Positions 16,376 to 25,663 are shown, counted from the stretch's first letter. The stretch: DNA of 64,000 bases from Pontiellaceae bacterium B12227 (GCA_029432775.1 JAROAZ010000006.1:1-64000); one strand, 5' to 3'. A program made the numbers and translations. Notes: generated by a model not told the origin, from the letters alone.

Positions 16376-17185
16376 ATGATTGAAAACCCGCTCATCCGAT
16401 ATGCCTTGTATGGAGGAGGAATCTACCTCTTTCTGAATCTCTATGCCCTGCTCATTTCCGACCGGCTGCTGTTTCGGCCTCAGAATCCCGGCTATACCCA
16501 TCTTCCCAATGAAGTGCGCATCCCGACTTCAGATGGTGAAACGCTCAATGCCGTCTATCTGAACAATCCCGAAGCAGAATATACGCTGCTCTTCAGCCAT
16601 GGGAACGGCGAGGATCTGAGCGTTGTACTGCCCTTCGTTGAGCAGTTCCGCGATCGAGGCTGTTCGGTATTCATGTATGACTACCGCGGTTACGGCACCA
16701 GCGACGGCGCCCCCTCCTACCGGAAAGTGAAAGATGATGCCGAAGCGGTCTACCGATGGTTAACTGAAGAACAGGGCGTTGCTCCGGAAAAGATTATTGC
16801 TCAGGGCCGCTCACTCGGCGGAGCGCTGGCCACGCGGATTGCGGCGCACCACCCGGTGGGCGGACTGATTCTCGAATGCTCGTTTGCTTCGGCCCTGCGC
16901 GTAAAAACCGGCATTTCCCTCCTGCCCTGGGACAAATTCAACAGCGAAAAACTGATGACACAGGTCAACTGCCCGGTGCTCGTGATACATGGAGAAAACG
17001 ACCACGTGGTGCCCTTCAGCCACGGAAAAAAACTCTATGCCGCCGCTCCGGATCCCAAACGTTTTCTATGGATTGAAGACGCCCGGCACATGGACTATGC
17101 CTACGTTGCGGAAGAGCGCTACTTCGATATCATATCAGACTTCATCGGCGACATTTCCTCATACCAGAGCACGAGCGCGGAATAG
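16376..17185 (+). CDS. Alpha/beta hydrolase, ABHD17/BEM46-like, membrane-anchored
   Basis: 269 residues. An N-terminal hydrophobic anchor (residues 8-27) is followed by the hydrolase fold: oxyanion region LLFSHGNGEDLS, YDYRGYGTSDG, the nucleophile elbow GRSLGG (Ser near residue 144), the acid in IHGENDHVVP, and the His in DARHMDYA. This is the family of serine hydrolases with BEM46/ABHD17 members; the substrate cannot be predicted. The 3' end overlaps the convergent DUF2961 gene by 67 bp, so the last residues share sequence with that gene's C-terminus. Confidence 0.85.
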   Translation: MIENPLIRYALYGGGIYLFLNLYALLISDRLLFRPQNPGYTHLPNEVRIPTSDGETLNAVYLNNPEAEYTLLFSHGNGEDLSVVLPFVEQFRDRGCSVFMYDYRGYGTSDGAPSYRKVKDDAEAVYRWLTEEQGVAPEKIIAQGRSLGGALATRIAAHHPVGGLILECSFASALRVKTGISLLPWDKFNSEKLMTQVNCPVLVIHGENDHVVPFSHGKKLYAAAPDPKRFLWIEDARHMDYAYVAEERYFDIISDFIGDISSYQSTSAE

Positions 17186-18588
17186 TCCATAAAACCGTCG
17201 CCGGTTCCGTGCGCTTCGAAACCGAACCGGGCTCCGGCGCTGAACGGCAGCGTGTCGAGCAGATGATAACGCGACAGCACGCCCGGCCGCACCTGAGCGC
17301 GCAACGGATGCTGAAAGCGGGAATCCGAGCACCACGCAAAGCCGAAATAATCCTCCGTACCGGTTCCGCGCCAGCCGGGTTTATCCGAGCCGTTCAGATG
17401 GATGAGCGGATCGCCCTCGCCCCACCAGCCGGAGCCGTGATTTGCGACCTGAATGTTACAACCCACAAATCTTCCAGCAGTTGGAACTGTTGCCAGAGCC
17501 AGAACATTCGGGCCGGAGAGCGGAAGTTTCCAATGACTGGAAACACGGCCGCAGAAGGTTCCGGAAACGTTGCGGCTGATCTTCATGGACGCCGCAACAC
17601 CGACGGCGACCTCTTTTCGGCCCGTGTTGCGGATATTAACTTTTGCTCCCTGATGAAACGGCATCGGCCAGCGGATGGTTGCAACTGAACCGCGAACCGT
17701 AATGGGCACCGACTGAATATCCTCAAAATGCTCCGACACCCCGCAAAGCAGGTATAGCGGACAGCTGAGAGAAGGCTCCTTTTCACCGTCCCAGTACATT
17801 TCAATGTGCAATCCCGAAAGCTCCTTCTTCGAACCGGCCGATAGTTCCAGACATTGGAAACCGCCCCGCCCCATAGTCCACAAGAGGTTAGCGGTTTCAG
17901 TAGGCTTGATCGTTCGCGAAGAGATCGGCCCCAACTCATCTGATCGACCGGCTTTCCAATGTCTGGAAATTTGCTGAAGGAGCGTCCGGCTTTCGGCGAT
18001 GCGGCCCGGATCGAACGGCTTGATTTCCTTTTTTGTTTCTATCCGGTTCCAGGCCACCTGATAAAAAAGCGCGCCGAGTTCCTCCCGGCTCTTAACCCTG
18101 AGCGTGAGCCGGCAGTGCTTCCGGTGTACAATCGGAAAATGCAGATTAAAACCGCCCGCAGTTTTTGAAGCGAACGCGGTCTTAGCCGGGAGCCACTTCC
18201 CCAGAAGAAAGGATTGGAACGAATACACTGATGTTTCACCATCGACTTCAACAAGCAGCTCGCCGACCGGGTTGGCCGACCAGATCCACGTGATGGCGCC
18301 CGGTCCATCGGCCTCGGCCAGCACGGCTTCATAGCCGCCGGCAACGGTCCGTATGTCCAGAAAAGTTCCGTGGTCGAGATCACCATACTTTACAGGCGAA
18401 TAGCCGGTCAGCGATACAGGACCGGAGGAACTGGAAAACAATTCGGAAGCAGTGAAAAGCTGCGGTTCCAGTTTCCAGACATTGGAAAGCAGGGTCGACC
18501 ACGAGACCTCGCTGAAAGAAACCGGCACTTCCTGCTCACGACTGCATCCGAAGCCGATCAGCAACAGGATGAGGAGCAGACGGCGCAT
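17119..18588 (-). CDS. DUF2961 / GH172-type lipoprotein
   Basis: 489 residues. A lipobox (LLLIGFGC) ends the signal peptide. The DUF2961 signatures are clear: EADGPGAITWIWSANP, LLVEVDGE, HLNGSDKPGWRGTGTEDYFG and RYHLLDTLPF. DUF2961 is the fold of glycoside hydrolase family 172, whose founding member converts difructose anhydride or releases fructofuranose or arabinofuranose, so this may be a surface glycosidase. The start overlaps the cupin stop by one base (TGATG), implying coupling. The gene holds five exact copies of the TTCCARNNNYTGGAA palindrome in 1 kb, the densest cluster in the window. Confidence 0.8.
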   Translation of the reverse strand: MRRLLLILLLIGFGCSREQEVPVSFSEVSWSTLLSNVWKLEPQLFTASELFSSSSGPVSLTGYSPVKYGDLDHGTFLDIRTVAGGYEAVLAEADGPGAITWIWSANPVGELLVEVDGETSVYSFQSFLLGKWLPAKTAFASKTAGGFNLHFPIVHRKHCRLTLRVKSREELGALFYQVAWNRIETKKEIKPFDPGRIAESRTLLQQISRHWKAGRSDELGPISSRTIKPTETANLLWTMGRGGFQCLELSAGSKKELSGLHIEMYWDGEKEPSLSCPLYLLCGVSEHFEDIQSVPITVRGSVATIRWPMPFHQGAKVNIRNTGRKEVAVGVAASMKISRNVSGTFCGRVSSHWKLPLSGPNVLALATVPTAGRFVGCNIQVANHGSGWWGEGDPLIHLNGSDKPGWRGTGTEDYFGFAWCSDSRFQHPLRAQVRPGVLSRYHLLDTLPFSAGARFGFEAHGTGDGFMDYSALVLWYEEMSPMKSDMISK

Positions 18589-18926
18589 CAGTCGACCAGC
18601 ACGCCGAAATAGGAAACCACCAGCTCGCTGCTGCCGGAGTTGATAATCTCGTGCACCTCGCCGGCTTCAACCACCACGGTGGTGCCGGCATCAAACACAT
18701 AGCCGACCTCGTTAATGCGGATTTCACCACAGCCGGATTCGCAGGTGAATACTTCCGTCATATCATCGTGAACGTGGGCGGCAGCCTTCTCTCCCGTCGG
18801 AAATACGGCGCGCGCATAGTTGGTAATATTGTTCAGCTCGCCGTCTTCCACCCAGACGCGTTTGCGGATTTTCGCATTATGCGAAACTCCGCTTTCTGCC
18901 ACATCGTTGGTTTTGATCAGTTTCAT
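18588..18926 (-). CDS. Small cupin-domain protein
   Basis: 112 residues, one double-stranded beta-helix. Metal-binding pattern: HVHDDMTEVF (His, His, Glu) and a later VEAGEVHEI (His). It is probably a metal-binding sugar isomerase-like or sensory protein. It is coupled to the downstream DUF2961/GH172 gene. Confidence 0.8.
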   Translation of the reverse strand: MKLIKTNDVAESGVSHNAKIRKRVWVEDGELNNITNYARAVFPTGEKAAAHVHDDMTEVFTCESGCGEIRINEVGYVFDAGTTVVVEAGEVHEIINSGSSELVVSYFGVLVD

Positions 18927-18953
18927 AGTTGCCGGAAGTATAGTGGGACCGAT

Positions 18954-19484
18954 TTATTTCTCAACTGGTTTCGGAATGGTATCCGGCCGATATGAACGTG
19001 GTTCTTTGTAGTCCAGCCGGCTTAGTTTGAATGTTCGCCGGTAGTAGCCGGAATACACCGAATCGCCTGCCACATCCACAAAGGAGGTGCGCTCACCGAT
19101 GATGCCCGTGCCCCGCACGAAATAGGCTGTGCCGTCTTTATGAATAATTCGCGGGTTCCTCCACTTGGAGTCGTCGCCGTCGATCAGCACCGAGGCCAAC
19201 TTTCCATCGGCCCGGACGATCTCGAAGTAGGAGTTATAAAAGTCCATTCCCGGTTCCTGCACCAGCGTGACTTGATAGGGCGAAAGGTCGGCGGACAGCC
19301 GCAGCTCCCATCCACGCAGGAGATCGTATTGCCACGAGAGGACTTCCCAGGAAAGATAGATTGGATAGATCGATAACAGCATACTGATCAGACCGACGAC
19401 GGCCAGCAGACGCCGTTTCAGCCCCATCACGAGCAGGAACAGCCCGAAGGGAAACAGCAACACGCCTATCAACAGAATCAGCAT
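18954..19484 (-). CDS. Uncharacterised membrane protein
   Basis: 176 residues. Two hydrophobic helices (about 1-20 and 26-47) precede a soluble beta-rich domain (GKLASVLIDGDDSKWRNP). No recognised family. AAGG lies 7 bases before the ATG. It is part of a minus-strand run with the two lipoproteins downstream of 21487; 19 bp separate it from the lipoprotein upstream. Confidence 0.6.
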   Translation of the reverse strand: MLILLIGVLLFPFGLFLLVMGLKRRLLAVVGLISMLLSIYPIYLSWEVLSWQYDLLRGWELRLSADLSPYQVTLVQEPGMDFYNSYFEIVRADGKLASVLIDGDDSKWRNPRIIHKDGTAYFVRGTGIIGERTSFVDVAGDSVYSGYYRRTFKLSRLDYKEPRSYRPDTIPKPVEK

Positions 19485-19503
19485 TCAGCAACCTTTACCA
19501 GAG

Positions 19504-20061
19504 TCAGGGCTGTCTCAACAGCTGCTCTTCGCCCAAACGGGCTTCGGGATCGAACACAACCGTTTTGCGATAGACCGCAGTTTCGTTGCCCAGTTCCGCC
19601 ACAAAATCAAAAGGGATTGTTTTGCCCAGCTCGCCGGATTGCGACATGCGGGAGGCCAGGAAGATGCCGATCACCCGGAAGCGGTCCATCGCCAGCGGTT
19701 CCACTTTCACACAGACATTTTCACCGGGCATCCCTGAAACCTCGACCATTTCGCCATCCAACAGGCATTCCGTGGCAGATGTGTAGCCAATCAGCACCCC
19801 GCTGCGCTTCACCCGCGCCCAGACGGAGGGCTCAACCGTCACCGAGAATTCACTTTTCTTGCCGCGCGATTCCCGCTCGCCCTTTTGCTGAAAGACGGTG
19901 TGATGGCTTAATGAAAACTTCAGTTTATCGTCGACCCCGTCATCCACCCGGATCACCAGTTCATCGGTAATGGTGTGCGCCTTGGGCATCTCTGTTTTTT
20001 TCGCCGTTTGACACCCGGCCAGAACACCAACCAATACAACCGCAACTCGATATCTCAACAT
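19504..20061 (-). CDS. Lipoprotein, paralogue of the adjacent gene
   Basis: 185 residues with lipobox LAGC at residues 14-17. It shares with the next gene the segments CLLDGEMVEVSGMPGENVCV and a run of small beta strands. Function unknown. It appears to be a tandem duplicate. Confidence 0.65.
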   Translation of the reverse strand: MLRYRVAVVLVGVLAGCQTAKKTEMPKAHTITDELVIRVDDGVDDKLKFSLSHHTVFQQKGERESRGKKSEFSVTVEPSVWARVKRSGVLIGYTSATECLLDGEMVEVSGMPGENVCVKVEPLAMDRFRVIGIFLASRMSQSGELGKTIPFDFVAELGNETAVYRKTVVFDPEARLGEEQLLRQP

Positions 20062-20136
20062 GCCGTATCCCCCTGTCCCCTTTTATTAGGAACACAGAAT
20101 ATGAACAAGTTCAGAGCGGGATTCAAGTTCAGGGTC

Positions 20137-20703
20137 TTACTGCATCTGTGCAATCAGATCGTATGCCGTTTCCATGGAGGCAACCGGCAGCTCTTTAGAA
20201 TAGAGTTGCAGCACTTCGCCCAGGTTACAGCTGATATCAATGGGGAAACTGAACGATTCCAAATGGTCTCCCTCCTGCGTAACCTGAACATAAACCCCCA
20301 GAACACGGGCCGTATTCTGAAGCTCCGGAATGACCTTAACAATCAGGTGCACACCGGGTTCGTGTGAAACTTTAACCGGCTCGCCATCCAGCAGATAGGT
20401 TGCTGTCCGACCGGAATCATTCACAGACACCGCATCTTCCGAAGTCCGGAAAGTCCCCGGATATCCCGAGGCGGAGGCGGATCCCACAATGGCCCAGTCC
20501 TCTATCTGCTTCGGATCGTTTCCTGTTAATGCGGCTCTTTGCACAACCACCTCGTAGGTGCCGACAATTTTTTCGATGCGCAGAAGCAGCTTCTCGCTTC
20601 GATCAAGCTGCCTTACCGGAGCCGCCACCGACGATTCTCCCGTGCCGGTGGTCTGACAGCCTGCCGCGCATAACAGCAATAACAACATTACATATTTTAA
20701 CAT
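20137..20703 (-). CDS. Lipoprotein, paralogue of the adjacent gene
   Basis: 188 residues with lipobox CAAGC. The sequence YLLDGEPVKVSHEPGVHLIV aligns with the downstream lipoprotein, as does LGEVLQLYSKE. GGGAG lies 12 bases before the ATG. Function unknown. Confidence 0.65.
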   Translation of the reverse strand: MLKYVMLLLLLCAAGCQTTGTGESSVAAPVRQLDRSEKLLLRIEKIVGTYEVVVQRAALTGNDPKQIEDWAIVGSASASGYPGTFRTSEDAVSVNDSGRTATYLLDGEPVKVSHEPGVHLIVKVIPELQNTARVLGVYVQVTQEGDHLESFSFPIDISCNLGEVLQLYSKELPVASMETAYDLIAQMQ

Positions 20704-20819
20704 GGTTTTCTTTCTCCCTTAAACGCTGTCTTCTCCCAAAGACAGACGAGCAGGGCAATAGCTAAAACCATGCCAAATATTGTTGTTAGCCCAGATTTCT
20801 GATGATGGTTTCCAGCCAT
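20697..20819 (-). CDS. Possible 40-residue single-helix membrane protein
   Basis: ATG at 20819 opens a 40-residue frame (MAGNHHQKSGLTTIFGMVLA...) with one hydrophobic helix and a basic C-terminus. It overlaps the end of the upstream gene by 34 bp and the start of the next by 7 bp. Only coding potential and overlap pattern support it. Confidence 0.3.
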   Translation of the reverse strand: MAGNHHQKSGLTTIFGMVLAIALLVCLWEKTAFKGERKPC

Positions 20820-21487
20820 TGGAGCTTTTTTTTCTGAAGCATCGGGCTTGGATGGGCGTTCAGCAAGGGGTGCACTTCCGAAGGAACCGTACAAACGGGC
20901 TCGCCGCTGATGCGCTCCAGACATTGCTCCACGAGGGGAAGCAGGCCGAGATCCTGCCCCCACCCCAGCAGGATCGGCGTGGGCGTCTTACGCTCCAGCG
21001 AGCGGGTGCATTCCTCTGCGCGTTCTTCACAGAACAGACTGTGCACGTGTCCGCCGATGATTCCGCCCAGCGCGGCGGCTTTCTGAATAAAACTTCCGGA
21101 TTTGGGATCCCGCAGGTCGGAAAGATTCAGCACCCGGATATGTTTCCAACCTTTGGAAACCGCCACCCGCATCACCTGATACTGCGTATTGTCCGGCTGC
21201 GTGAGCACCAGCGTTTTCTGCATGGGATTTCCGGACCGCGGATATTCCAGCACCTCATCCACATGCCCTTCCACCTTCGGGCGGGACGAGCCCGGATTCA
21301 TCATAATCACCACCACATCCGGCGTCCTTTCCGCAAGGGCCGAAGGATCAGCCTGAGGAATAGACGTGTCCACAATCTCAAGCACACTGCGGCATTTGGC
21401 CGTTTCGCCGTTCATTAAGGCCAGTTCATAAAAGTGGCCATAACACGTGAAACGCTTCTTCAGCTCGGCGGCATACATAAATTCCAT
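20786..21487 (-). CDS. DUF1643-like protein
   Basis: 233 residues. PDVVVIMMNPGSSRP and later QVMRVAVSKGWKHIRVLNLSDLRDP resemble DUF1643 (NPS.A, then a GW..I.V.NL block). The family is uncharacterised and is found in phage and bacterial contexts. GGAG lies 8 bases before the ATG. Confidence 0.45.
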   Translation of the reverse strand: MEFMYAAELKKRFTCYGHFYELALMNGETAKCRSVLEIVDTSIPQADPSALAERTPDVVVIMMNPGSSRPKVEGHVDEVLEYPRSGNPMQKTLVLTQPDNTQYQVMRVAVSKGWKHIRVLNLSDLRDPKSGSFIQKAAALGGIIGGHVHSLFCEERAEECTRSLERKTPTPILLGWGQDLGLLPLVEQCLERISGEPVCTVPSEVHPLLNAHPSPMLQKKKLQWLETIIRNLG

Positions 21488-21588
21488 AAGGAGACTCCAA
21501 TAAGATAAAAAACAGTTGCGCCCATTTTAGGCTTTCTGCGTGTATCTTAACAAACTATCTTTCACAGGTTCAATTCAAGGGGTGTTGT

Positions 21589-22503
21589 ATGCACATAGTA
21601 ATAGATATTCTGGCCGCCATTGTTCTCCTGTTTTTCCTGCTTGCCGGTTGGCATAAAGGCTTCATGCTCTCGCTGCTGAGTGTCGTCCGGGTGATCCTCG
21701 CCTACGGAGTAGCTTATTTCGCCGGCCGCCACATCGGTTTCTGGCTGGGGGAACTTGCTCACCGCCCGCGCATTGTCACCATCCCGGTTATTGCCGGTCT
21801 AACGTTTGTGATTATCACTTTTATCTTTCACGTCATTATGACGAACATGCGCGATGAGCATCGGGAAAAAGAAGAGAAGGAAGACTACAGCCACCCATGG
21901 TACAGCTCGTTGGGCGGAAGCCTTATCAATGTGATCGTAGGCCTTCTTTCGCTTGTTTTCCTTTTCTGGCTCGGCGACGTTTTCCTGGTCGGCACCACCG
22001 GCAACTCCATTCCCGGTGCTTCTGAATCAAAATTCGGCGGTTTTTCCCGCCGGGCGGTTTATGAAACGGTCAACGTCATCGCTGCGCGCGACGGCAGAGA
22101 ATCGCAAGCGGCGGCAACGGCCCGGGTCATCAGTAATCCGGCCAAGGGCATGCAGCATCTGGAAAACCTTATTTCTGCCGATTCAGTTCAGCAGCTCGTA
22201 AAAGACAAACAGTTTGCGGAAGACCTGCTGAGCGGCGATGCCGACCGTCTGGAACAGAATGTCTCTCTCCAGGCTCTCTTTGCGGATAAAGATACCCTCA
22301 ATGAACTTAAGGAGCTGGGTATTCTGGGCGGAAAAGAGAAGAAATCGAAGCTCTGCGAAAACCTGTCTAAATTTGGAAGTAACGAGAAAATTCAGGCCAG
22401 CCTGCAAAGCCTGCAGGAGAAAAAACTGCTGAGCACCGACAAAATCACCTTGCTCATCCGCGATCCGGATTTCGATATCATCATTGCCGAAGTGGTACGG
22501 TAG
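21589..22503 (+). CDS. cvpA: CvpA-family membrane protein with long cytoplasmic tail
   Basis: 304 residues. Four membrane helices fill residues 1-135; the first two are typical of CvpA (DILAAIVLLFFLLAGWHKGF). The helices carry the family GxxxG pattern. The tail of about 160 residues is helical and charged. CvpA proteins help envelope integrity and were first found through colicin V export. Assignment rests on the N-terminus. Confidence 0.75.
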   Translation: MHIVIDILAAIVLLFFLLAGWHKGFMLSLLSVVRVILAYGVAYFAGRHIGFWLGELAHRPRIVTIPVIAGLTFVIITFIFHVIMTNMRDEHREKEEKEDYSHPWYSSLGGSLINVIVGLLSLVFLFWLGDVFLVGTTGNSIPGASESKFGGFSRRAVYETVNVIAARDGRESQAAATARVISNPAKGMQHLENLISADSVQQLVKDKQFAEDLLSGDADRLEQNVSLQALFADKDTLNELKELGILGGKEKKSKLCENLSKFGSNEKIQASLQSLQEKKLLSTDKITLLIRDPDFDIIIAEVVR

Positions 22504-22520
22504 AGCAACCGTCCTTGCGG

Positions 22521-22549
22521 TTGACCTAACCGGATGCAATCGGTACTAT
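22521..22549 (+). promoter_or_regulatory. Sigma-70-type promoter of the lpoB operon
   Basis: TTGACC at 22521-22526, a 17-bp spacer, then TACTAT at 22544-22549. Its start point near 22556 favours the ATG at 22590 over an upstream ATG at 22551. Confidence 0.7.
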
Positions 22550-22589
22550 TTTGATGAGTTTATTGGATATACAAACCCAGGAGAACACC

Positions 22590-23192
22590 ATGAAAAGAAG
22601 TCAACTGCTGTTTACCCTAGCCCTCGTTTCCATGATCGGCTTAACCGGTTGCAAAACTAAAGTCGAACGCGTTGCGGTGGACGAACAGATGGATCTGTCC
22701 GGACGCTGGAACGATACCGATTCCCAGCTCGTCTCCCAGGAAATGATCGCCGATATCGCCACCCGGCCGTGGATTGAGGAATATACCTCCAAAAACGGCA
22801 AGAAGCCTGTTGTGATTGTCGGCTCGGTTCGAAACAAGAGTTCCGAACATATCGAAACCGAAACCTTCACCAAGGATCTCGAGCGCGAGCTCATTAATAA
22901 CGGCCGCGTTACCTTTGTGGCCAACAAGGTCGAGCGCGGCGAACTGCGCGAAGAGCGCAAGGAACAGCAGACCTGGTCCACAGAAGAAACCCAGAAACGC
23001 CTGGCGGCCGAAACCGGCGCCGACTACATGCTGCAGGGAAGCATCAAAACCATCATCGATCAGGAAGGTAAAGAATCCGTTAAATTCTATCAGGTCGATC
23101 TGGAAATGATTCATCTGGAAACCAATGAAAAGGTCTGGATGGGCGATAAGAAAATTAAGAAATATGTGAAAAAACGCAGTCGTAAGTGGTAG
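22590..23192 (+). CDS. lpoB: LpoB-like outer-membrane lipoprotein (PBP activator)
   Basis: 200 residues. AGGAG lies 7 bases before the ATG at 22590. Lipobox LTGC; the mature part has the LpoB alpha/beta fold with VVIVGSVRNKSSEHI, ETFTKDLERELINNG and AAETGADYMLQGSI. In proteobacteria LpoB activates the PBP1b transpeptidase from the outer membrane. It is first of a three-lipoprotein operon with COG3014 and LPP20 family genes, an arrangement widely seen in bacteria. Confidence 0.85.
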   Translation: MKRSQLLFTLALVSMIGLTGCKTKVERVAVDEQMDLSGRWNDTDSQLVSQEMIADIATRPWIEEYTSKNGKKPVVIVGSVRNKSSEHIETETFTKDLERELINNGRVTFVANKVERGELREERKEQQTWSTEETQKRLAAETGADYMLQGSIKTIIDQEGKESVKFYQVDLEMIHLETNEKVWMGDKKIKKYVKKRSRKW

Positions 23193-23202
23193 CAGTTCCT
23201 TT

Positions 23203-23232
23203 AAAAAGCGGCGCAATGTGCGCCGCTTTTTT
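23203..23232 (+). terminator. Hairpin between lpoB and the COG3014 gene
   Basis: Stem AAAAAGCGGCGC (23203-23214) and GCGCCGCTTTTTT after a 4-base loop, with a T tract. It sits inside the operon, so it may give partial termination and higher lpoB output. Confidence 0.8.
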
Positions 23233-23244
23233 GAGATATCATTA

Positions 23245-24645
23245 ATGCGTTTCCCCTTCCTCCATCTGATGCTGTTCGCTGCGTTGGCCCTGCTTTGCGG
23301 GTGCGCCAGCCTGCGGACCGACAAATCGCACTATGCCGGCATGGATGTGATGCTGGCCAAAGCGGATTATCAGACGGCGATTACGCAGATTGAAGCGGCG
23401 AAGGAAAAAACCTACTCCTATAAGGACCGTGTCATCTATTACCTTGATACCGGGATGCTCTACCACTGGAACGGCGAGTATGAGAAGAGCAATAAACAGC
23501 TCGAACAGGCCGAATTGGCCATTGAGGAAAACTTTACTAAAAGTCTGACCCGCTCTGCCGCCACCCTGATTTTGAACGACAATGCCCAGGCCTATTCAGG
23601 GGAAGACTACGAAGACATTTATCTCAATGCCTTCAAGGCACTGAACTATCTCGCGCTGGGGAAAAATGATTCCGCCTTCGTTGAGGTCCGGCGTATCAAC
23701 AACAAGCTGCTGCAGCTCGAAAGCAAATACGACAAAGTTGCCCGGAAGCTGAATGAAGCCGAAGAGGCCCACGAAGAATTCCGCCCCGGAAAAAGCCACT
23801 TTCAGGAATCCGCTCTTGGCCGCTATCTGAGTATGCTGCTCTACCGCAACGACTATAAATGGGACGACGTCCGTATTGATCTGGAAAAAATTTCCAGGGG
23901 CTGGAAACTCCAACCCGATATTTACACTTTCGACCCGCCCGATTTCTCGTCGGAAACGGATCGCATCTCCCCGCCGGTCGCCCGCCTGAACATCATTGCC
24001 TTCAGCGGCATTGCCCCCGATAAAAAGGCAGGATCCTTCTACGTCTACACCGAAAAAGACCTGATTGTGCTCGCGGGGACCTCGGAAGACTACTTGGGAA
24101 AACAGAATGTCTCCGGCCTGACCGTAATCCCATGGTTCGGTGTTGAGCCCGGATATAACTTCAAGTTCCAGCTGCCGAACATGGTCAAACGCCCCTCCAA
24201 AGTAGATCGCATTGAAGTCGTGGTGCGCGGAGGAGGAACCAACGATCTCCAACGCCTGGAAAGTCTCGAAAATGCCGCGATGGAAACCTTTGGCGTCCGC
24301 AAACCGATTATCTACATGAAAACGGTCACCCGGGCCGTGGTGAAAGGGCTGGCCACTCAAACTGCCACGCAGCAGGTAACCAACGATATGGACAGCGGCC
24401 TGGCCTTCTTCACCCGGTTGGCCACCAGTGCACTCGTCAACAAAACAGAGAATGCCGACCTCCGGATGTCGCGCTTCTTCCCTGCCACAGCCTCCATTGA
24501 TGAAATCCATCTGGAAGAAGGCATGTACGATGTCAGCATAAACTACTATTCCATGAGCGGTTCCCTTCTCCATACTGATGAACGAGAAGGGGTTTCTGTC
24601 AAAGCCGGAAAACTTAATGTGCTTGAATCCTCCTACCTGAACTGA
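23245..24645 (+). CDS. COG3014-type lipoprotein
   Basis: 466 residues from the ATG at 23245; an earlier in-frame ATG at 23218 lies in the hairpin. Lipobox LLCGC, then two TPR-like helical repeats (KADYQTAITQIEAAKE and YEKSNKQLEQAELAI), a family-typical charged middle and a C-terminal beta domain. COG3014 proteins accompany LpoB and LPP20; their molecular role is unknown. One palindrome copy at 23892-23906 reads as SRGWK. Confidence 0.75.
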   Translation: MRFPFLHLMLFAALALLCGCASLRTDKSHYAGMDVMLAKADYQTAITQIEAAKEKTYSYKDRVIYYLDTGMLYHWNGEYEKSNKQLEQAELAIEENFTKSLTRSAATLILNDNAQAYSGEDYEDIYLNAFKALNYLALGKNDSAFVEVRRINNKLLQLESKYDKVARKLNEAEEAHEEFRPGKSHFQESALGRYLSMLLYRNDYKWDDVRIDLEKISRGWKLQPDIYTFDPPDFSSETDRISPPVARLNIIAFSGIAPDKKAGSFYVYTEKDLIVLAGTSEDYLGKQNVSGLTVIPWFGVEPGYNFKFQLPNMVKRPSKVDRIEVVVRGGGTNDLQRLESLENAAMETFGVRKPIIYMKTVTRAVVKGLATQTATQQVTNDMDSGLAFFTRLATSALVNKTENADLRMSRFFPATASIDEIHLEEGMYDVSINYYSMSGSLLHTDEREGVSVKAGKLNVLESSYLN

Positions 24646-24652
24646 GGAAAAT

Positions 24653-25663
24653 ATGATGCTGAAAAACAGTTTACTTGCCCTGCTATGCATTTCGCTGCTC
24701 TCCTCCTGCGTCACCAACAAGAACAAAGAACCGGACTGGGTTTCCAACCCCAAGATTGCGTATCCGGAAGATCTTTTTCTCGTGGCTGTCGGCGCGGGCG
24801 ATACGCGCCACGCGGCGGAAAATGCCGCCGCGGCCAGCCTTTCACGTATTTTCGAATCGCACATCGAATCCGACGAACGCCTGCTCGACCAGACCCGGGA
24901 AACCACCGGAAGCTACGAACGCACCTCCGACTTCTCCTCCGACATCAACATTCTGTCCTCGCAGACGCTGGTCAACATACAGCACGCCGAAGCATGGAAA
25001 GACCCGCTCGGCCGCTACCATGCCGTGGCCTACCTGAACCGGCGCGATACCGCCGGAATATACCGGGATAAGATCGATGAAAAAACAACACGCGTTAATT
25101 TCCTGAGGGCCAGTCTGGAAGATAATGATGACCTGCTGAAAACCTATGCCACCCTTCGAGCGGCCAATGCGCACGCATTGGAAGCCGACTATCTGCTTCG
25201 CCAACTGAAAGTGATCCACCCCCCTTCGGTGCCCGGCGCCACTCCGGCCTATTCACTGAACCAATTGCGCAAAGCGCTGGCCGATGCCGCCAAACAGATC
25301 AAAGTTCAGATCGATGTCGACGGCGACAATGAAAAACGAATGACGGGCACACTGCAGGAGTTCATTACCCGCTACGGCTTTGTGGTCGGCAAACCCACAG
25401 TTCTCGACGTGACCGCCAGCGTAATGATTAACGACACCGGTGAACGTGATCAAGGCCTCGTCTTTGTGCGCTATGAACTGATGCTGCAGATTAAAGATTC
25501 CAAGGACAACGTTCTGGTCACGGTGCGCGACAAAGGACGGGAAGCGCATAAAACCCTTGATCAGGCTCAAACGCGTTCTTTCCGAACGCTGGAAAATTCC
25601 ATCAAAGCCGGCGGGGCCCAGCGGCTCGACACCTATTTTGATTCGCTGATCGACCAGCAATAG
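24653..25663 (+). CDS. LPP20-family lipoprotein
   Basis: 336 residues. Lipobox LLSSC, then EPDWV, and VGAGDTRHAAENAAAASLS, typical of LPP20 (named from Helicobacter). The middle contains AVAYLNRRDTA, and the C-terminus resembles flagellar assembly or LPP20-like domains. GAGGAAAAT lies directly before the ATG; the gene begins 7 bp after the COG3014 stop. It ends the lpoB operon. Confidence 0.8.
   Translation: MMLKNSLLALLCISLLSSCVTNKNKEPDWVSNPKIAYPEDLFLVAVGAGDTRHAAENAAAASLSRIFESHIESDERLLDQTRETTGSYERTSDFSSDINILSSQTLVNIQHAEAWKDPLGRYHAVAYLNRRDTAGIYRDKIDEKTTRVNFLRASLEDNDDLLKTYATLRAANAHALEADYLLRQLKVIHPPSVPGATPAYSLNQLRKALADAAKQIKVQIDVDGDNEKRMTGTLQEFITRYGFVVGKPTVLDVTASVMINDTGERDQGLVFVRYELMLQIKDSKDNVLVTVRDKGREAHKTLDQAQTRSFRTLENSIKAGGAQRLDTYFDSLIDQQ

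Noticed and set aside
23596..24906. Long minus-strand open frame opposite the COG3014 gene
   Set aside because: Low-information His/Gly/Val-rich composition typical of antisense frames in GC-rich DNA.
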